DNA of 64,000 bases from Kumtagia sp964244725 (GTDB taxonomy: Bacteria > Pseudomonadota > Alphaproteobacteria > Rhizobiales > Rhizobiaceae): contig CAXTJQ010000007.1 of assembly GCA_964244725.1 (NCBI GenBank), positions 1-64,000 on the forward strand, written 5' to 3'. Positions within the stretch are counted from its first letter, which is position 1. Every line of letters starts with the position of its first letter. The notes below the pieces were generated by a model. The model worked only from the letters and a program-made list of their open reading frames with translations. It was not told the DNA's origin and did not search any database. The position numbers were made by a program, and so were the translations under genes. This document shows, piece by piece, positions 44,365 through 52,734 of this stretch.

Positions 44365-44392
44365 AAGGAGGGGGCGGGTGCGCCCCCTCCTT
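44365..44392 (-). terminator. Hairpin between binding-protein and permease genes
   Basis: Perfect 12-bp inverted repeat AAGGAGGGGGCG / CGCCCCCTCCTT with a 4-nt loop, followed on the minus strand by TGTTGTTT. It lies 12 bp after the binding-protein stop. Such hairpins commonly stop most transcripts or protect the upstream message, giving more binding protein than permease. Confidence 0.75.
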
Positions 44393-44404
44393 CAGCAAGA
44401 TCGA

Positions 44405-45715
44405 TTACTGGCCGCGGCCGTATTTCTTGAACGTGCCTTCCCAATCCTTGGCGAGCGCGTCGAGGGTCTCTTTCGATGTGCCTTCGCCGCCGACCACCGC
44501 GGGATAGACGCGCTGGTTCAGCTGCTGCAGCAATTCGGCGTATTCCGGCACCGCCCAGAAGTCCTTGACCTTGAACATCGTGTCGTAAAACGCCTTGTTG
44601 TATGGCGTGGCGTTCTGGAATTCAGGCGATTCCAGGACCGACTTATTGCAGGTGTAGCCGCCGAGCTCTGCCCACTTCTTCTGGGTCTCGTCCTTGATGA
44701 ACCATTGCAGGAATTTGAACGCCTCGTCCTTGTTCTCCGAATAGGAGACAATCGAGATGCCCTGCCCGCCGAGCGCCGCATACTGGTCGCCGCCGGGGCC
44801 CGGAGGATTGGCGAAGAAGCCGGTGTTCTTGGCGTTCGGGTTCGACGCCTCGTTGATGAGCGCCGGGAAGAAGGCGAAGTAGTTCATGCTCATCGCCGCG
44901 AGGTTTTCGGTGATGGCCTGGTTGTTCTCGGCGAAGAACGTCTTGGCCCAGCCCGGAGGGGTGAACTTGTAGAGTTCCTTGTACGCGTCGAGCGCGGCCA
45001 CCGCCTTGTCGGAATTGATCACGCCCTCGACCTTGTAGGTCGAGAAATCGCCGAGTTCGCCGCCATAGGAAAACAGCGCGTTCTCGAAACCCATCGCCAT
45101 GGCGTCATAGGAATTGTCGGTGTAGATCGCGATGCCATAGCGCTTCTCGTCGGGGCGATAGAAGAACTCGGCGATGTCGCGCAGCGCCTGCCAGTCCTTC
45201 GGCACGTCGAGGTCGTAGCCGTATCTGGCCTTGAACGCTTCCTTCTCCTTCGGATCCTCGAACCAGTCCTTGCGGTACGACCAGCCGACCGCGTCGCCTT
45301 CGGCGGGTATCGACCAGTACTTGCCGCTGTTGCCGGGATATTCGGAGTAGAACTTGACGGTTGCCGGCGCCATCGTGTCGAGGACCTTGTTGTCCTTCAC
45401 GAATTGCGTCAGGTCGACGTAGTGGCCGGCTTCGGAGGCCGCGCCGAGCCATTGCGAATCGCCGACGACCATGTCGTAGGCGCTGCCCTTGGCGTTGAAT
45501 TCAGTGAAAGTCTTGGTCTGGAAATCCGACCATGGCGTCGTTTCGACGGTGACCTTGACGCCGGTCTCCGCCTCGTACTGGTTGGCGAGTTCCTGCAAAT
45601 AGTTCGCCGGATCCCATTCCGCCCAGAAAATCGTCAGCTCCGCGGCGAAGGCGGACGTGCCAGCCGCCAGAGAGAATGCGATACCGGCAAGCAGGCCGGT
45701 CAGTGTCTTCTTCAT
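44405..45715 (-). CDS. ABC sugar-binding protein, ABC system 1
   Basis: The 436-residue periplasmic receptor has a signal peptide (MKKTLTGLLAGIAFSLAAGT.., cleavage at AFA-AELTIFWAEWD) and the two-lobed family 1 solute-binding fold (VVGDSQWLGAASEAGHYVDLT, DKAVAALDAYKELYKF, GGQGISIVSYSENKDEAFKFLQWF). The ATG at 45715 has GGAGG upstream. It is the first gene of the transporter operon. The promoter region carries two FadR-type operator sequences. The ligand cannot be deduced; neighbours suggest a sugar acid, polyol or related carbohydrate. Confidence 0.94.
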   Translation of the reverse strand: MKKTLTGLLAGIAFSLAAGTSAFAAELTIFWAEWDPANYLQELANQYEAETGVKVTVETTPWSDFQTKTFTEFNAKGSAYDMVVGDSQWLGAASEAGHYVDLTQFVKDNKVLDTMAPATVKFYSEYPGNSGKYWSIPAEGDAVGWSYRKDWFEDPKEKEAFKARYGYDLDVPKDWQALRDIAEFFYRPDEKRYGIAIYTDNSYDAMAMGFENALFSYGGELGDFSTYKVEGVINSDKAVAALDAYKELYKFTPPGWAKTFFAENNQAITENLAAMSMNYFAFFPALINEASNPNAKNTGFFANPPGPGGDQYAALGGQGISIVSYSENKDEAFKFLQWFIKDETQKKWAELGGYTCNKSVLESPEFQNATPYNKAFYDTMFKVKDFWAVPEYAELLQQLNQRVYPAVVGGEGTSKETLDALAKDWEGTFKKYGRGQ

Positions 45716-45857
45716 TGCAACTTCCTCCCGTTATGTGCCTCACCCATCAATCCGTTCGATGCCTCCCGGATTGTCGTCTCTTCCTCGCTCCCGCGTGCGT
45801 CGGATCGGCGCTTCCTCAAGTTCCCGATCGCTCGCACCGCTTTTCGAATGGCCAATC

Positions 45858-45886
45858 TGGTAGTACCAAGCTGCGGGATGCGTCAA
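45858..45886 (-). promoter_or_regulatory. Promoter of ABC system 1 with FCD/FadR-type operator
   Basis: On the minus strand TTGACG (45886-45881) is followed after 15 bp by TACTAC, and the perfect palindrome TGGTAGTACCA (45858-45868, form TGGT-N3-ACCA) covers that -10 position. Binding would block transcription of the binding-protein gene, whose start is ~145 bp downstream. Same operator form and layout as at 56848. Confidence 0.65.
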
Positions 45887-46024
45887 GGGCTTTATCATCG
45901 ACCCAGGACGCCGCATAGAAACGTGATAGCAGCGCCGAGATTTCCGGCAAATAGGCCAACGAAAACATATCACGGAAGCGGCTCCGCCACCGCGCGCGGA
46001 ATTTCCGACCGGCGCTTGCGGCCC

Positions 46025-46041
46025 ATCTGGTCGAACCAGAT
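46025..46041. promoter_or_regulatory. Second FCD/FadR-type operator upstream of ABC system 1
   Basis: ATCTGGTCGAACCAGAT has perfect 7-bp arms around a 3-nt centre and contains TGGT-N3-ACCA. It lies at the end of the tetR gene, ~170 bp (about 16 helical turns) from the operator at 45858, a distance compatible with looping. Confidence 0.65.
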
Positions 46042-46697
46042 TACGAGACGGGTCCAATCCCCTCTTGCCCTGAATCCGAGATGGCCGCGGCCACCATCGC
46101 GCCGGCCGCCCACTGCGCGACCGAGCGAGCGCCCTCGCCGTCCAGGCCCCATATGTCCTTGAGCACGATCAGCGCCTCGACCCCGAAGACGAGGGAAAGC
46201 GCCTGGGCGAGACGGTCGAAAGCGTCGGCCGGCAGCGTGGCGCGCAGCGGGCCTATGGCATCGCGCAGAAGCGCGATGCGGTGTCCACGCGTAAAACGCG
46301 GTTCCTCGCCGAGCAGGCCGGCGCGGGTCTTCGCCCACTGGTCGAGCGTCAGTTTCAGGGCGGCCCGGAACGTGGCTTCGTAGGCGTCGATGCGCGGAAG
46401 CGACGCGCCGATCAGCTCATCGACCCGCTCGGCCGCGCCGGGCGTTTTAGAGGTCCACTCGAGAATAGGCCCGAGCCCGACATCGACGACGGCCTGAACC
46501 AGCGCCGCCTGGCTGGGAAAGTAGCGGTAGGCCGTGGCGCGCGAGACGCCCGCGGCTTCAGCAGCCTCGGTGACCGAGGGCGTCACGCCGCCTTGCATCA
46601 GGCCGCTCGCCGTTTCCAACAGCAGGCGACGGGTCCGTGCGCGCGGACCCGTCGCCTGCTGTCCGGGCCCTTCGGCCGGTTGACGCGAGACATCCAT
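46041..46697 (-). CDS. TetR-family regulator
   Basis: The 218-residue protein has an N-terminal helix-turn-helix (~res 23-70, SVTEAAEAAGVSRATAYRYFPSQAALVQAV) and a ligand-binding domain with no recognisable ligand motif. The start ATG at 46697 was chosen over longer frames that run into the divergent gene's leader. It is divergent from the Tm-1-like gene with 94 bp between starts, so it probably controls that group. Confidence 0.88.
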   Translation of the reverse strand: MDVSRQPAEGPGQQATGPRARTRRLLLETASGLMQGGVTPSVTEAAEAAGVSRATAYRYFPSQAALVQAVVDVGLGPILEWTSKTPGAAERVDELIGASLPRIDAYEATFRAALKLTLDQWAKTRAGLLGEEPRFTRGHRIALLRDAIGPLRATLPADAFDRLAQALSLVFGVEALIVLKDIWGLDGEGARSVAQWAAGAMVAAAISDSGQEGIGPVS

Positions 46698-46791
46698 GCC
46701 AATACGATACGCGCGTCTCAAAAAATTGCAACGGCCGGACCGGCAGGACTTTCGCAAGACCGGCGCGGACGGCGCCATGGCGGGGAGGACG
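46698..46791. promoter_or_regulatory. Divergent tetR / Tm-1 control region
   Basis: 94 bp between start codons. It contains a GC-rich near-palindrome GATACGCGCGTCTC (46706-46719; one mismatched pair), a plausible TetR-type operator, next to an A-run (CAAAAAATTG). The promoter elements themselves are not clear. Confidence 0.4.
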
Positions 46792-47985
46792 ATGAAGCGC
46801 ATCTACGTCGTGGGAACCGCCGATACCAAAGGCGAGGAACTGACGTTTCTGGCGCGGGCTATCCGCGCCGCAGGCGGGCGGGCGACGACCGTCGACGTCG
46901 GCACGCAGCCTGCCTCGGTGACGGTCGATATCCGCCTTCGGGACGTTGTTGCGGCGACCGGCCGCGCAGCCAGCGCAGAGCTCGCCTCCGGCGACCGGGG
47001 AAAAGCCGTCGCCGCGATGACAGCGGCCTTTGCCCGCTTCTGCGGGACGCTGACCGATGCGGACGGCATGGTCGGAATCGGCGGCGGCGGCGGCACGGCA
47101 ATCGCCACCGCCGGCATGCGCGAATTGCCGCTTGGGCTGCCGAAATTGATGGTCTCGACCTTGGCCTCCGGCGATGTCTCTCCCTATGTCGGCGTGTCCG
47201 ACATCGCCATGATGCCGTCGATCACCGACATGGCTGGCCTCAACCGCATCAGCCGCGTGGTGCTGCACAACGCGGCGCAGGCGATCGTCGGCATGGCGTC
47301 GCGTCCGGCCGCCCAAGGGGAAACGCGTCCGGCGATCGGCTTGACAATGTTCGGCGTGACGACACAGGCCGTCACGGCGATCGTCGACCTTTTGAAGGCG
47401 GAATACGAGTGCCTAGTCTTTCACGCGACCGGCACAGGCGGCCGGACGATGGAGAAACTGGCCGACAGCGGCATGCTCGATGGCATGCTTGACATCACGA
47501 CGACCGAGGTCTGCGACCTGCTGTTCGGGGGAGTCCTGGCTGCCGGCGAGGATCGGTTCGACGCCGTCGCGCGGACGAAAATCCCCTATGTCGGCTCGGT
47601 CGGCGCTCTCGACATGGTCAATTTCTGGGCGCCCGAGACGATTCCGGAACGGCATCGCGGGCGACTATTCTACAGCCACAACTCGAACGTGACGCTGATG
47701 CGGACCACGGCGGACGAATGCCGCGCGACTGGCGCATGGATCGGCGGGAAACTCAACGCCTGCGCCGGTCCGGTGCGGTTCCTGATCCCGGAGAAGGGCG
47801 TCTCGGCGCTGGACATCGAAGGCGGCGCGTTCTTCGATCCCGAAGCGGACGCGGCGCTGTTCGAAGCGCTGGAGCAAACGGTGCGGCAAACGAACGACCG
47901 GCTCATCGTCCGCCTGCCGCTGCACATCAACGACCCGCAATTCGCTCACGCCGCCGTGGCCGCGTTTCGGGAAATCGCCCGATGA
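46792..47985 (+). CDS. Tm-1-like ATP-binding domain protein (UPF0261)
   Basis: The 397-residue protein has the UPF0261 start KRIYVVGTADTKGEELTFLA and a glycine-rich loop GIGGGGGTAIATAGMR. Also present are KLMVSTLASGDVSPYVGVSDIAMM and a C-terminal nucleotide-binding domain with LTMFGVTT and HATGTGGRTMEKLADSG. In the plant resistance protein Tm-1 this module is fused to a TIM-barrel; here that barrel is the next gene. The bacterial function is unknown. GGGGAGG precedes the ATG at 46792. Confidence 0.9.
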   Translation: MKRIYVVGTADTKGEELTFLARAIRAAGGRATTVDVGTQPASVTVDIRLRDVVAATGRAASAELASGDRGKAVAAMTAAFARFCGTLTDADGMVGIGGGGGTAIATAGMRELPLGLPKLMVSTLASGDVSPYVGVSDIAMMPSITDMAGLNRISRVVLHNAAQAIVGMASRPAAQGETRPAIGLTMFGVTTQAVTAIVDLLKAEYECLVFHATGTGGRTMEKLADSGMLDGMLDITTTEVCDLLFGGVLAAGEDRFDAVARTKIPYVGSVGALDMVNFWAPETIPERHRGRLFYSHNSNVTLMRTTADECRATGAWIGGKLNACAGPVRFLIPEKGVSALDIEGGAFFDPEADAALFEALEQTVRQTNDRLIVRLPLHINDPQFAHAAVAAFREIAR

Positions 47986-48025
47986 CGAACGCAACGGGCG
48001 CGACACTACGAGAAAGGCTGCATCG

Positions 48026-48877
48026 ATGCCCCTGATCCCCCGTGCGAAAATCCTGGAAAAATTCCGCGCCATGATCGCCGCGGGCGCGCCGATCGTGGGC
48101 GGCGGCGCGGGCACGGGGCTTTCGGCCAAGTCGGAAGAAGCCGGCGGGATCGATCTGATCATCATTTACAATTCGGGACGCTACCGCATGGCGGGACGCG
48201 GGTCGGCGGCAGGACTGCTCGCCTACGGCAACGCCAACGAGATCGTCATGGAAATGGCGGTCGAGGTGCTGCCCGTCGTCAAGCGCACGCCGGTTCTGGC
48301 CGGCGTCAACGGCACCGACCCGTTCATCCTGATGCCGCGTTTTCTCGCGCAGTTGAAGGACATCGGTTTTTCCGGCGTGCAGAACTTTCCGACGATCGGC
48401 CTGTTCGACGGGACGATGCGGCAGAGCTTCGAGGAGACCGGCATGGGGTTCGGGCTCGAGGTGGACATGATCGCCGCCGCGCATGAGATCGACCTGCTGA
48501 CCACGCCCTACGTGTTCAACCCCGACGAAGCGACCGCGATGACGAAGGCCGGCGCCGACATCATCGTCGCGCATATGGGCGTCACGACCGGGGGGAGCAT
48601 CGGCGCGACCAGCGCCAAGACGCTCGACGATTGCATCGCGCAGATCGAAGCGATAGCGGCGGCGGCGCGGACGGTGCGTGACGACGTGATCCTGCTCTGC
48701 CACGGCGGGCCGATCTCAATGCCGCAAGATGCTAAATACGTGCTGGAGCGCGTCGAGGGCCTGCACGGCTTCTACGGCGCGTCGAGCATGGAGAGGTTGC
48801 CGGCGGAAGCGGCGATCGCCAGGCAGACGGCGGAGTTCAAGAACCTTGCGATAGGCAAGGGCAACACGAAGGGCTGA
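48026..48877 (+). CDS. Phosphoenolpyruvate-hydrolase-like / Tm-1 C-terminal TIM-barrel protein
   Basis: A 283-residue TIM-barrel protein of the family annotated as phosphoenolpyruvate hydrolase, equivalent to the C-terminal half of plant Tm-1. Conserved features are PIVGGGAGTGLSAKSEEAGGIDLI, the loop YNSGRYRMAGRGS, GFSGVQNFPTIGLFDG, IIVAHMGVTTGGS and LLCHGGPI. It lies 40 bp after the UPF0261 gene and is almost certainly co-transcribed, so the two are likely partners in one reaction, not yet defined. Confidence 0.9.
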   Translation: MPLIPRAKILEKFRAMIAAGAPIVGGGAGTGLSAKSEEAGGIDLIIIYNSGRYRMAGRGSAAGLLAYGNANEIVMEMAVEVLPVVKRTPVLAGVNGTDPFILMPRFLAQLKDIGFSGVQNFPTIGLFDGTMRQSFEETGMGFGLEVDMIAAAHEIDLLTTPYVFNPDEATAMTKAGADIIVAHMGVTTGGSIGATSAKTLDDCIAQIEAIAAAARTVRDDVILLCHGGPISMPQDAKYVLERVEGLHGFYGASSMERLPAEAAIARQTAEFKNLAIGKGNTKG

Positions 48878-48881
48878 GGTC

Positions 48882-49304
48882 ATGAGCGATGCGTCAAAGA
48901 TGTTCGTCTATCCGAAGGATGTCGACGCGTTCGGATTCGACTGGGGCCGGCTGTCTCTGACGGTGGCGCCGGAGGTGAACGGCGCGGAACGATTCTCCGG
49001 CGGAGTCGTCGACCTGCCATCGGGCCAGGGCCATTCGCGCCACAACCACCCCGGCGCCGAGGAGATCATCTTCGTGATTTCCGGCCAGGGCGAACAGATG
49101 ATCGAGGACGAAGCAGGCAATCCGGTCGTCAGGGACGTCGGGTCGGGCTGCACCATCTACGTGCCAGAGAGCCGGTTTCATTCCACACTGAACACCAGCG
49201 ACGCGCCGATGCAGCTTTTCGTGGTCTATTCTCCTGCCGGACCGGAACTCGGGCTTCGCGCGTTGCCGGATTTCAGACTGATCGCGGCGGGCAATCCCGC
49301 CTGA
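48882..49304 (+). CDS. Cupin-domain protein
   Basis: A 140-residue single cupin. Motif 1 is HSRHNHPGAEEIIFVISGQGEQ (His, His and Glu as metal ligands) and motif 2 is IYVPESRFHSTLNTSD. Such proteins bind a metal and are often sugar isomerases, dioxygenases or ligand sensors. It begins 4 bp after the TIM-barrel gene, so it belongs to the same operon. Confidence 0.88.
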   Translation: MSDASKMFVYPKDVDAFGFDWGRLSLTVAPEVNGAERFSGGVVDLPSGQGHSRHNHPGAEEIIFVISGQGEQMIEDEAGNPVVRDVGSGCTIYVPESRFHSTLNTSDAPMQLFVVYSPAGPELGLRALPDFRLIAAGNPA

Positions 49305-49417
49305 CGCGAGATGTAGCAAGGTCGCCAAACTTGACTACGCGCCGGCAGGCAGGGGCTGTAAGAGGCTGAATCAATTCGCGATGCTTCGTCGCGCGTGATC
49401 GACGCCGAAGGACCTGC

Positions 49418-50305
49418 ATGACGAACGGAATCCTTTGGGCCCTGCTTGCCTACGCGACCTATTCGTGGAGCGACGCGAGCATCAAGGCGCTCGGCGGCGG
49501 GCTTTCGATCTTCGAGATCGGGTTCTTCCAGACCCTCGTTTCGGGGACCTGCATCTTCTTCACCCGGCCTGCGGACGAACGTTGGCGTCGCTTCTGGCGA
49601 ATGAAGCGGCCGCTTGCCGTTCAGGCCCGCGCGATTTCCGGACTCGCGGCCAGCGTGCTCAGCGTCATCGCTTTCACCACCATCCCGCTCGCGGATGTCT
49701 ACGCGCTGATTTTCCTAGCGCCGCTCTTCGTGACCATCTTGTCGATGGCCGTTCTAAAGGAGCAGGTCGGACCGTGGCGCTGGCTGGCGGTCGTGGCCGG
49801 GTTCGCGGGGGTCCTGCTGGTCGTGCGGCCGGGGTTCCGCCAACTCGAGCCCGGCCATTTCGCGGCGCTGGCGATCGCGTTCCTGGCTGCGATCACCGTC
49901 ATCCTGATGCGGTCGCTGCGGCAGGAAAGCCGGACCACGATGCTCGGATTCCTCATTCTTTACGGACTGATCTTCAACGCGATAGCCATCGGCTTCACCG
50001 CGTTCACGCTGCCGACCCTGCCGGAGGCCGGCATTCTGGTCGTCGCGGGCGTCTGCGCGGCGGCCGGTCACACGTTCCTCTTGCGGGCGCTGCGTTTCGG
50101 CGACGCCAACCAGATCGCGCAAACGCATTATTCGCAGATCATGTGGGCTGTGCTGCTCGGCGCGCTGCTCTTCGACGAGCGCCCGGACGGCTGGTCGGTC
50201 GCCGGGCTCGCGGTCATCGCGGGCGCGGGGCTGCTCACGGTGGTGCGCGAGCGCATCCGGCTCGGCGCCGTCAAATGGAACCCGTTCGGCCGAAACCGGC
50301 TGTAG
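49418..50305 (+). CDS. DMT-superfamily (EamA) transporter
   Basis: A 295-residue integral membrane protein with ten predicted helices in two EamA repeats (for example VLSVIAFTTIPLADVYALIF and AGVCAAAGHTFLLRALRFGD). It may export or import a metabolite of the adjacent pathway; the substrate is unknown. It follows the cupin gene by 113 bp and is convergent with the M24 peptidase gene. Confidence 0.92.
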   Translation: MTNGILWALLAYATYSWSDASIKALGGGLSIFEIGFFQTLVSGTCIFFTRPADERWRRFWRMKRPLAVQARAISGLAASVLSVIAFTTIPLADVYALIFLAPLFVTILSMAVLKEQVGPWRWLAVVAGFAGVLLVVRPGFRQLEPGHFAALAIAFLAAITVILMRSLRQESRTTMLGFLILYGLIFNAIAIGFTAFTLPTLPEAGILVVAGVCAAAGHTFLLRALRFGDANQIAQTHYSQIMWAVLLGALLFDERPDGWSVAGLAVIAGAGLLTVVRERIRLGAVKWNPFGRNRL

Positions 50306-50310
50306 GACCA

Positions 50311-51501
50311 TCAGGCCGCACCGCCACGATTCCACCCGCGTCCCCGCTCGCCGAACATCTCGTAGCCGCCCTCGGTGACGGCCAGCGTATCTTCGAGCTT
50401 GATGAAGCCGCGCGTCGGATGGAGCATGGTGGTTTCCACGGAGAGGACCATGCCGGTCTCGAGCGGGTTCGCGCTGTCCGAGCCTTCGTAGGCGACCGGA
50501 TGATTGGTCATCAGGAACGGCGCCTCGTGGGTGATGACACCCATGCCGTGCGCGAAGAAGTCGGTGAAGGCGGCGCTCGGCGACGCCGCCAGCGCCTTTT
50601 CGCCCGCGGCGATCATGTCCCCGCCGATCGCGCCCGCCCGGATCGTCGCGAAGGCCGCCTGCTGGACGGCGTCGATCTCGGACAGCAAGTCCTCGAGTTC
50701 GGCGTCCGGCTCGCCTAGCACGCCCATGCGGCAGAGATCACCGATATAGCCGTGCCAGTTGCCGCCGGAATCGATCGACAGCACCTCGCCATGACGCCAG
50801 GCCTGCGGCGAGACCGCGCGGTTGTGGCTGGAGCCGAGGGTCAGCAGGCAGTATTCGAACTGGAGGCCGCGCCGTGTCTCCTCCCGGCGCAGCCGCTCGA
50901 CGATTTCGCCCTTGCCGGCCCCCTCGCCCGATCCCTCGATCGTCGCCAGCATCGAATCGGTGATCAGTTCGGACGCCGCGCGAAGCTTTTCCAACTCCTC
51001 CGGCGTCTTGATGGCGCGAAGCTTCTCCAGAACCGACGTCGCGTCGACGAATTCGACCTGGTTGCCGAGCGCGCCCAGCACCGCGTGGGCGTCGGACGGC
51101 ATGAAGGCCGGCTCGATGCCGATGCGCGCGCCCTGCCGTCCCAATTTTCGGACATGGTCGGCCGCGAGTTTCGCCGCGTCGACCGTCCCCCAGGATAGTG
51201 TTTGCACCGTCGGCGTCCAGAACGGGCGGTTCTGGTGCTCTGCGCCCTCCATCCGGTTGCCGACATAGGCGGCGTGGTCGGGCCTGCCCTTTTCATAGAC
51301 GACGATCGGCAAATAGCGGCTGTGGCCGATCGCATCCATGGCCGAGAAGAAGATGAATTTGTAGCCTCCGAGAAGGTATTGGACGTTGTGCTTGGAGGTG
51401 GCGAGCAGGATGTCGATGCCCGCCGCCTCCATCAGACGGTCGAGTTTTTCGGCGTCGAACGGAACTGCCAGGCGCCGCGCAGGCGTGGTCGCAATGTTCA
51501 T
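50311..51501 (-). CDS. M24-family (Xaa-Pro aminopeptidase-like) metalloenzyme
   Basis: The 396-residue protein has a creatinase-type N-terminal domain (~res 1-160) and a pita-bread catalytic domain. All five metal ligands are visible: Asp in LSIDSGGN, Asp in YIGDLCRMG, His in HGMGVITHEAPF, Glu in SVETTM and Glu in IKLEDT. Members cleave Xaa-Pro bonds or act on related amides such as creatine. GGGAGAGAG precedes the ATG. Confidence 0.93.
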   Translation of the reverse strand: MNIATTPARRLAVPFDAEKLDRLMEAAGIDILLATSKHNVQYLLGGYKFIFFSAMDAIGHSRYLPIVVYEKGRPDHAAYVGNRMEGAEHQNRPFWTPTVQTLSWGTVDAAKLAADHVRKLGRQGARIGIEPAFMPSDAHAVLGALGNQVEFVDATSVLEKLRAIKTPEELEKLRAASELITDSMLATIEGSGEGAGKGEIVERLRREETRRGLQFEYCLLTLGSSHNRAVSPQAWRHGEVLSIDSGGNWHGYIGDLCRMGVLGEPDAELEDLLSEIDAVQQAAFATIRAGAIGGDMIAAGEKALAASPSAAFTDFFAHGMGVITHEAPFLMTNHPVAYEGSDSANPLETGMVLSVETTMLHPTRGFIKLEDTLAVTEGGYEMFGERGRGWNRGGAA

Positions 51502-51575
51502 GATCTCTCTCCCTGCCGGTCAAATTACCGCGCAGGAGGGGCATTCGCAACCATCGACGGCGCGAGCCCGGAAGG

Positions 51576-52673
51576 TCAGGCGGCCTTGGTCCATTTCCTG
51601 GACAGGAATTCCGAGCGGGCGAATTGCGGCGCCACTTTCAACTCGTGGCCGAGGGCCGCCGCTGCGCGCCATGGCCAGCGTGGATCGGCGAGCATGGCGC
51701 GAGCCAACGCCACCATGTCGGCGCGGCCCTGTGTGACGATGTCGTTGGCCTGATGAGGATCGTCGATCATGCCGACCGCCCGAACCGGGATGCCGACGCG
51801 TTTGCCGATATAGTCCGCCAGATGCACCTGATAGCCGGGGCCCGTCGGGATTTGCTGCAGGGGTGAATTGCCGCCGCTCGAACAGCATATGTATTGCACG
51901 CCGACCACCTTCAGCGCCTTCGCCACCTCGACGGATTCGTCCTCGGTCAGGCCGCCCTCGACCCAGTCCTTGATCGAGAGCCGGACGCCGAGCATGAGGC
52001 CGGGGACGGCCTTGCCGATCTCACGGGCGACCTCGACGATGAAACGCATGCGGTTTTCGAGGGATCCGCCCCACCGGTCGGCGCGGTGATTCGACAGAGG
52101 CGAGATGAACTGGTGCAGCAGATAGCCATGCGCGCCATGCAGTTCGATGAAGTCGAAGCCGGCCCGCCGGGCGCGGCGCGCCGAGGCGACGAATTTGCCG
52201 ATCAGGGCGACGATCTCGCCGTCGTCCAGCACTTGCGGCGTGTTCCAGCCGGCATCGAAGGGAATCGCCGAAGCGGACACGGTCTGCCACGGGTCCTGGT
52301 CGGGCTTCAGAGGACCGCCGCCTTCCCACGGGCGCTGGTTCGACGCCTTGCGCCCGGCATGCGCCAGCTGGACTCCGAATTTGGTTCCGGGCTGCGCCAC
52401 CCGGCGCGCGGCGGCGAGGGCGCGCATGGCGGCGTCCTCGTTGGCGTCGGAGTAGAGGCCGAGGCAGCCATGCGTGATGCGCCCGCGCCGTTCGACGTCG
52501 GTCATCTCCATCGTCACCATGCCGGCGCCCGAAAGCGCGTAGCTCATCCATTGCTGCAGATGCCACTCGCTCGCCGACCCGTCATCGGCCGAATACTGGC
52601 ACATCGGGGCGACCGCGATGCGGTTGGGAAACTGCAGCGAGCCGAGCGTGATCGGCGAGAAGAGATCGGTCAT
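51576..52673 (-). CDS. NADH:flavin oxidoreductase, old yellow enzyme of YqjM type
   Basis: A 365-residue FMN-dependent ene-reductase. YqjM-class markers are APMCQYSADDG (redox-modulating Cys), HAGRKAS, FDFIELHGAHGYLLHQFISPLSNHR and C-terminal ADMVALARAMLADPRWPWRAA (phosphate site and the Arg/Trp tail typical of the class). The start is ATG 52673 with GGAG upstream; an earlier ATG at 52769 is not supported. It may reduce an unsaturated intermediate in the surrounding catabolic pathway. Confidence 0.94.
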   Translation of the reverse strand: MTDLFSPITLGSLQFPNRIAVAPMCQYSADDGSASEWHLQQWMSYALSGAGMVTMEMTDVERRGRITHGCLGLYSDANEDAAMRALAAARRVAQPGTKFGVQLAHAGRKASNQRPWEGGGPLKPDQDPWQTVSASAIPFDAGWNTPQVLDDGEIVALIGKFVASARRARRAGFDFIELHGAHGYLLHQFISPLSNHRADRWGGSLENRMRFIVEVAREIGKAVPGLMLGVRLSIKDWVEGGLTEDESVEVAKALKVVGVQYICCSSGGNSPLQQIPTGPGYQVHLADYIGKRVGIPVRAVGMIDDPHQANDIVTQGRADMVALARAMLADPRWPWRAAAALGHELKVAPQFARSEFLSRKWTKAA

Positions 52674-52734
52674 GAATGCTCCGGAGGTTGTGCTGGGCGA
52701 TGTAGGCCGATTGCGGCCGGGGTACAATCGAGCC

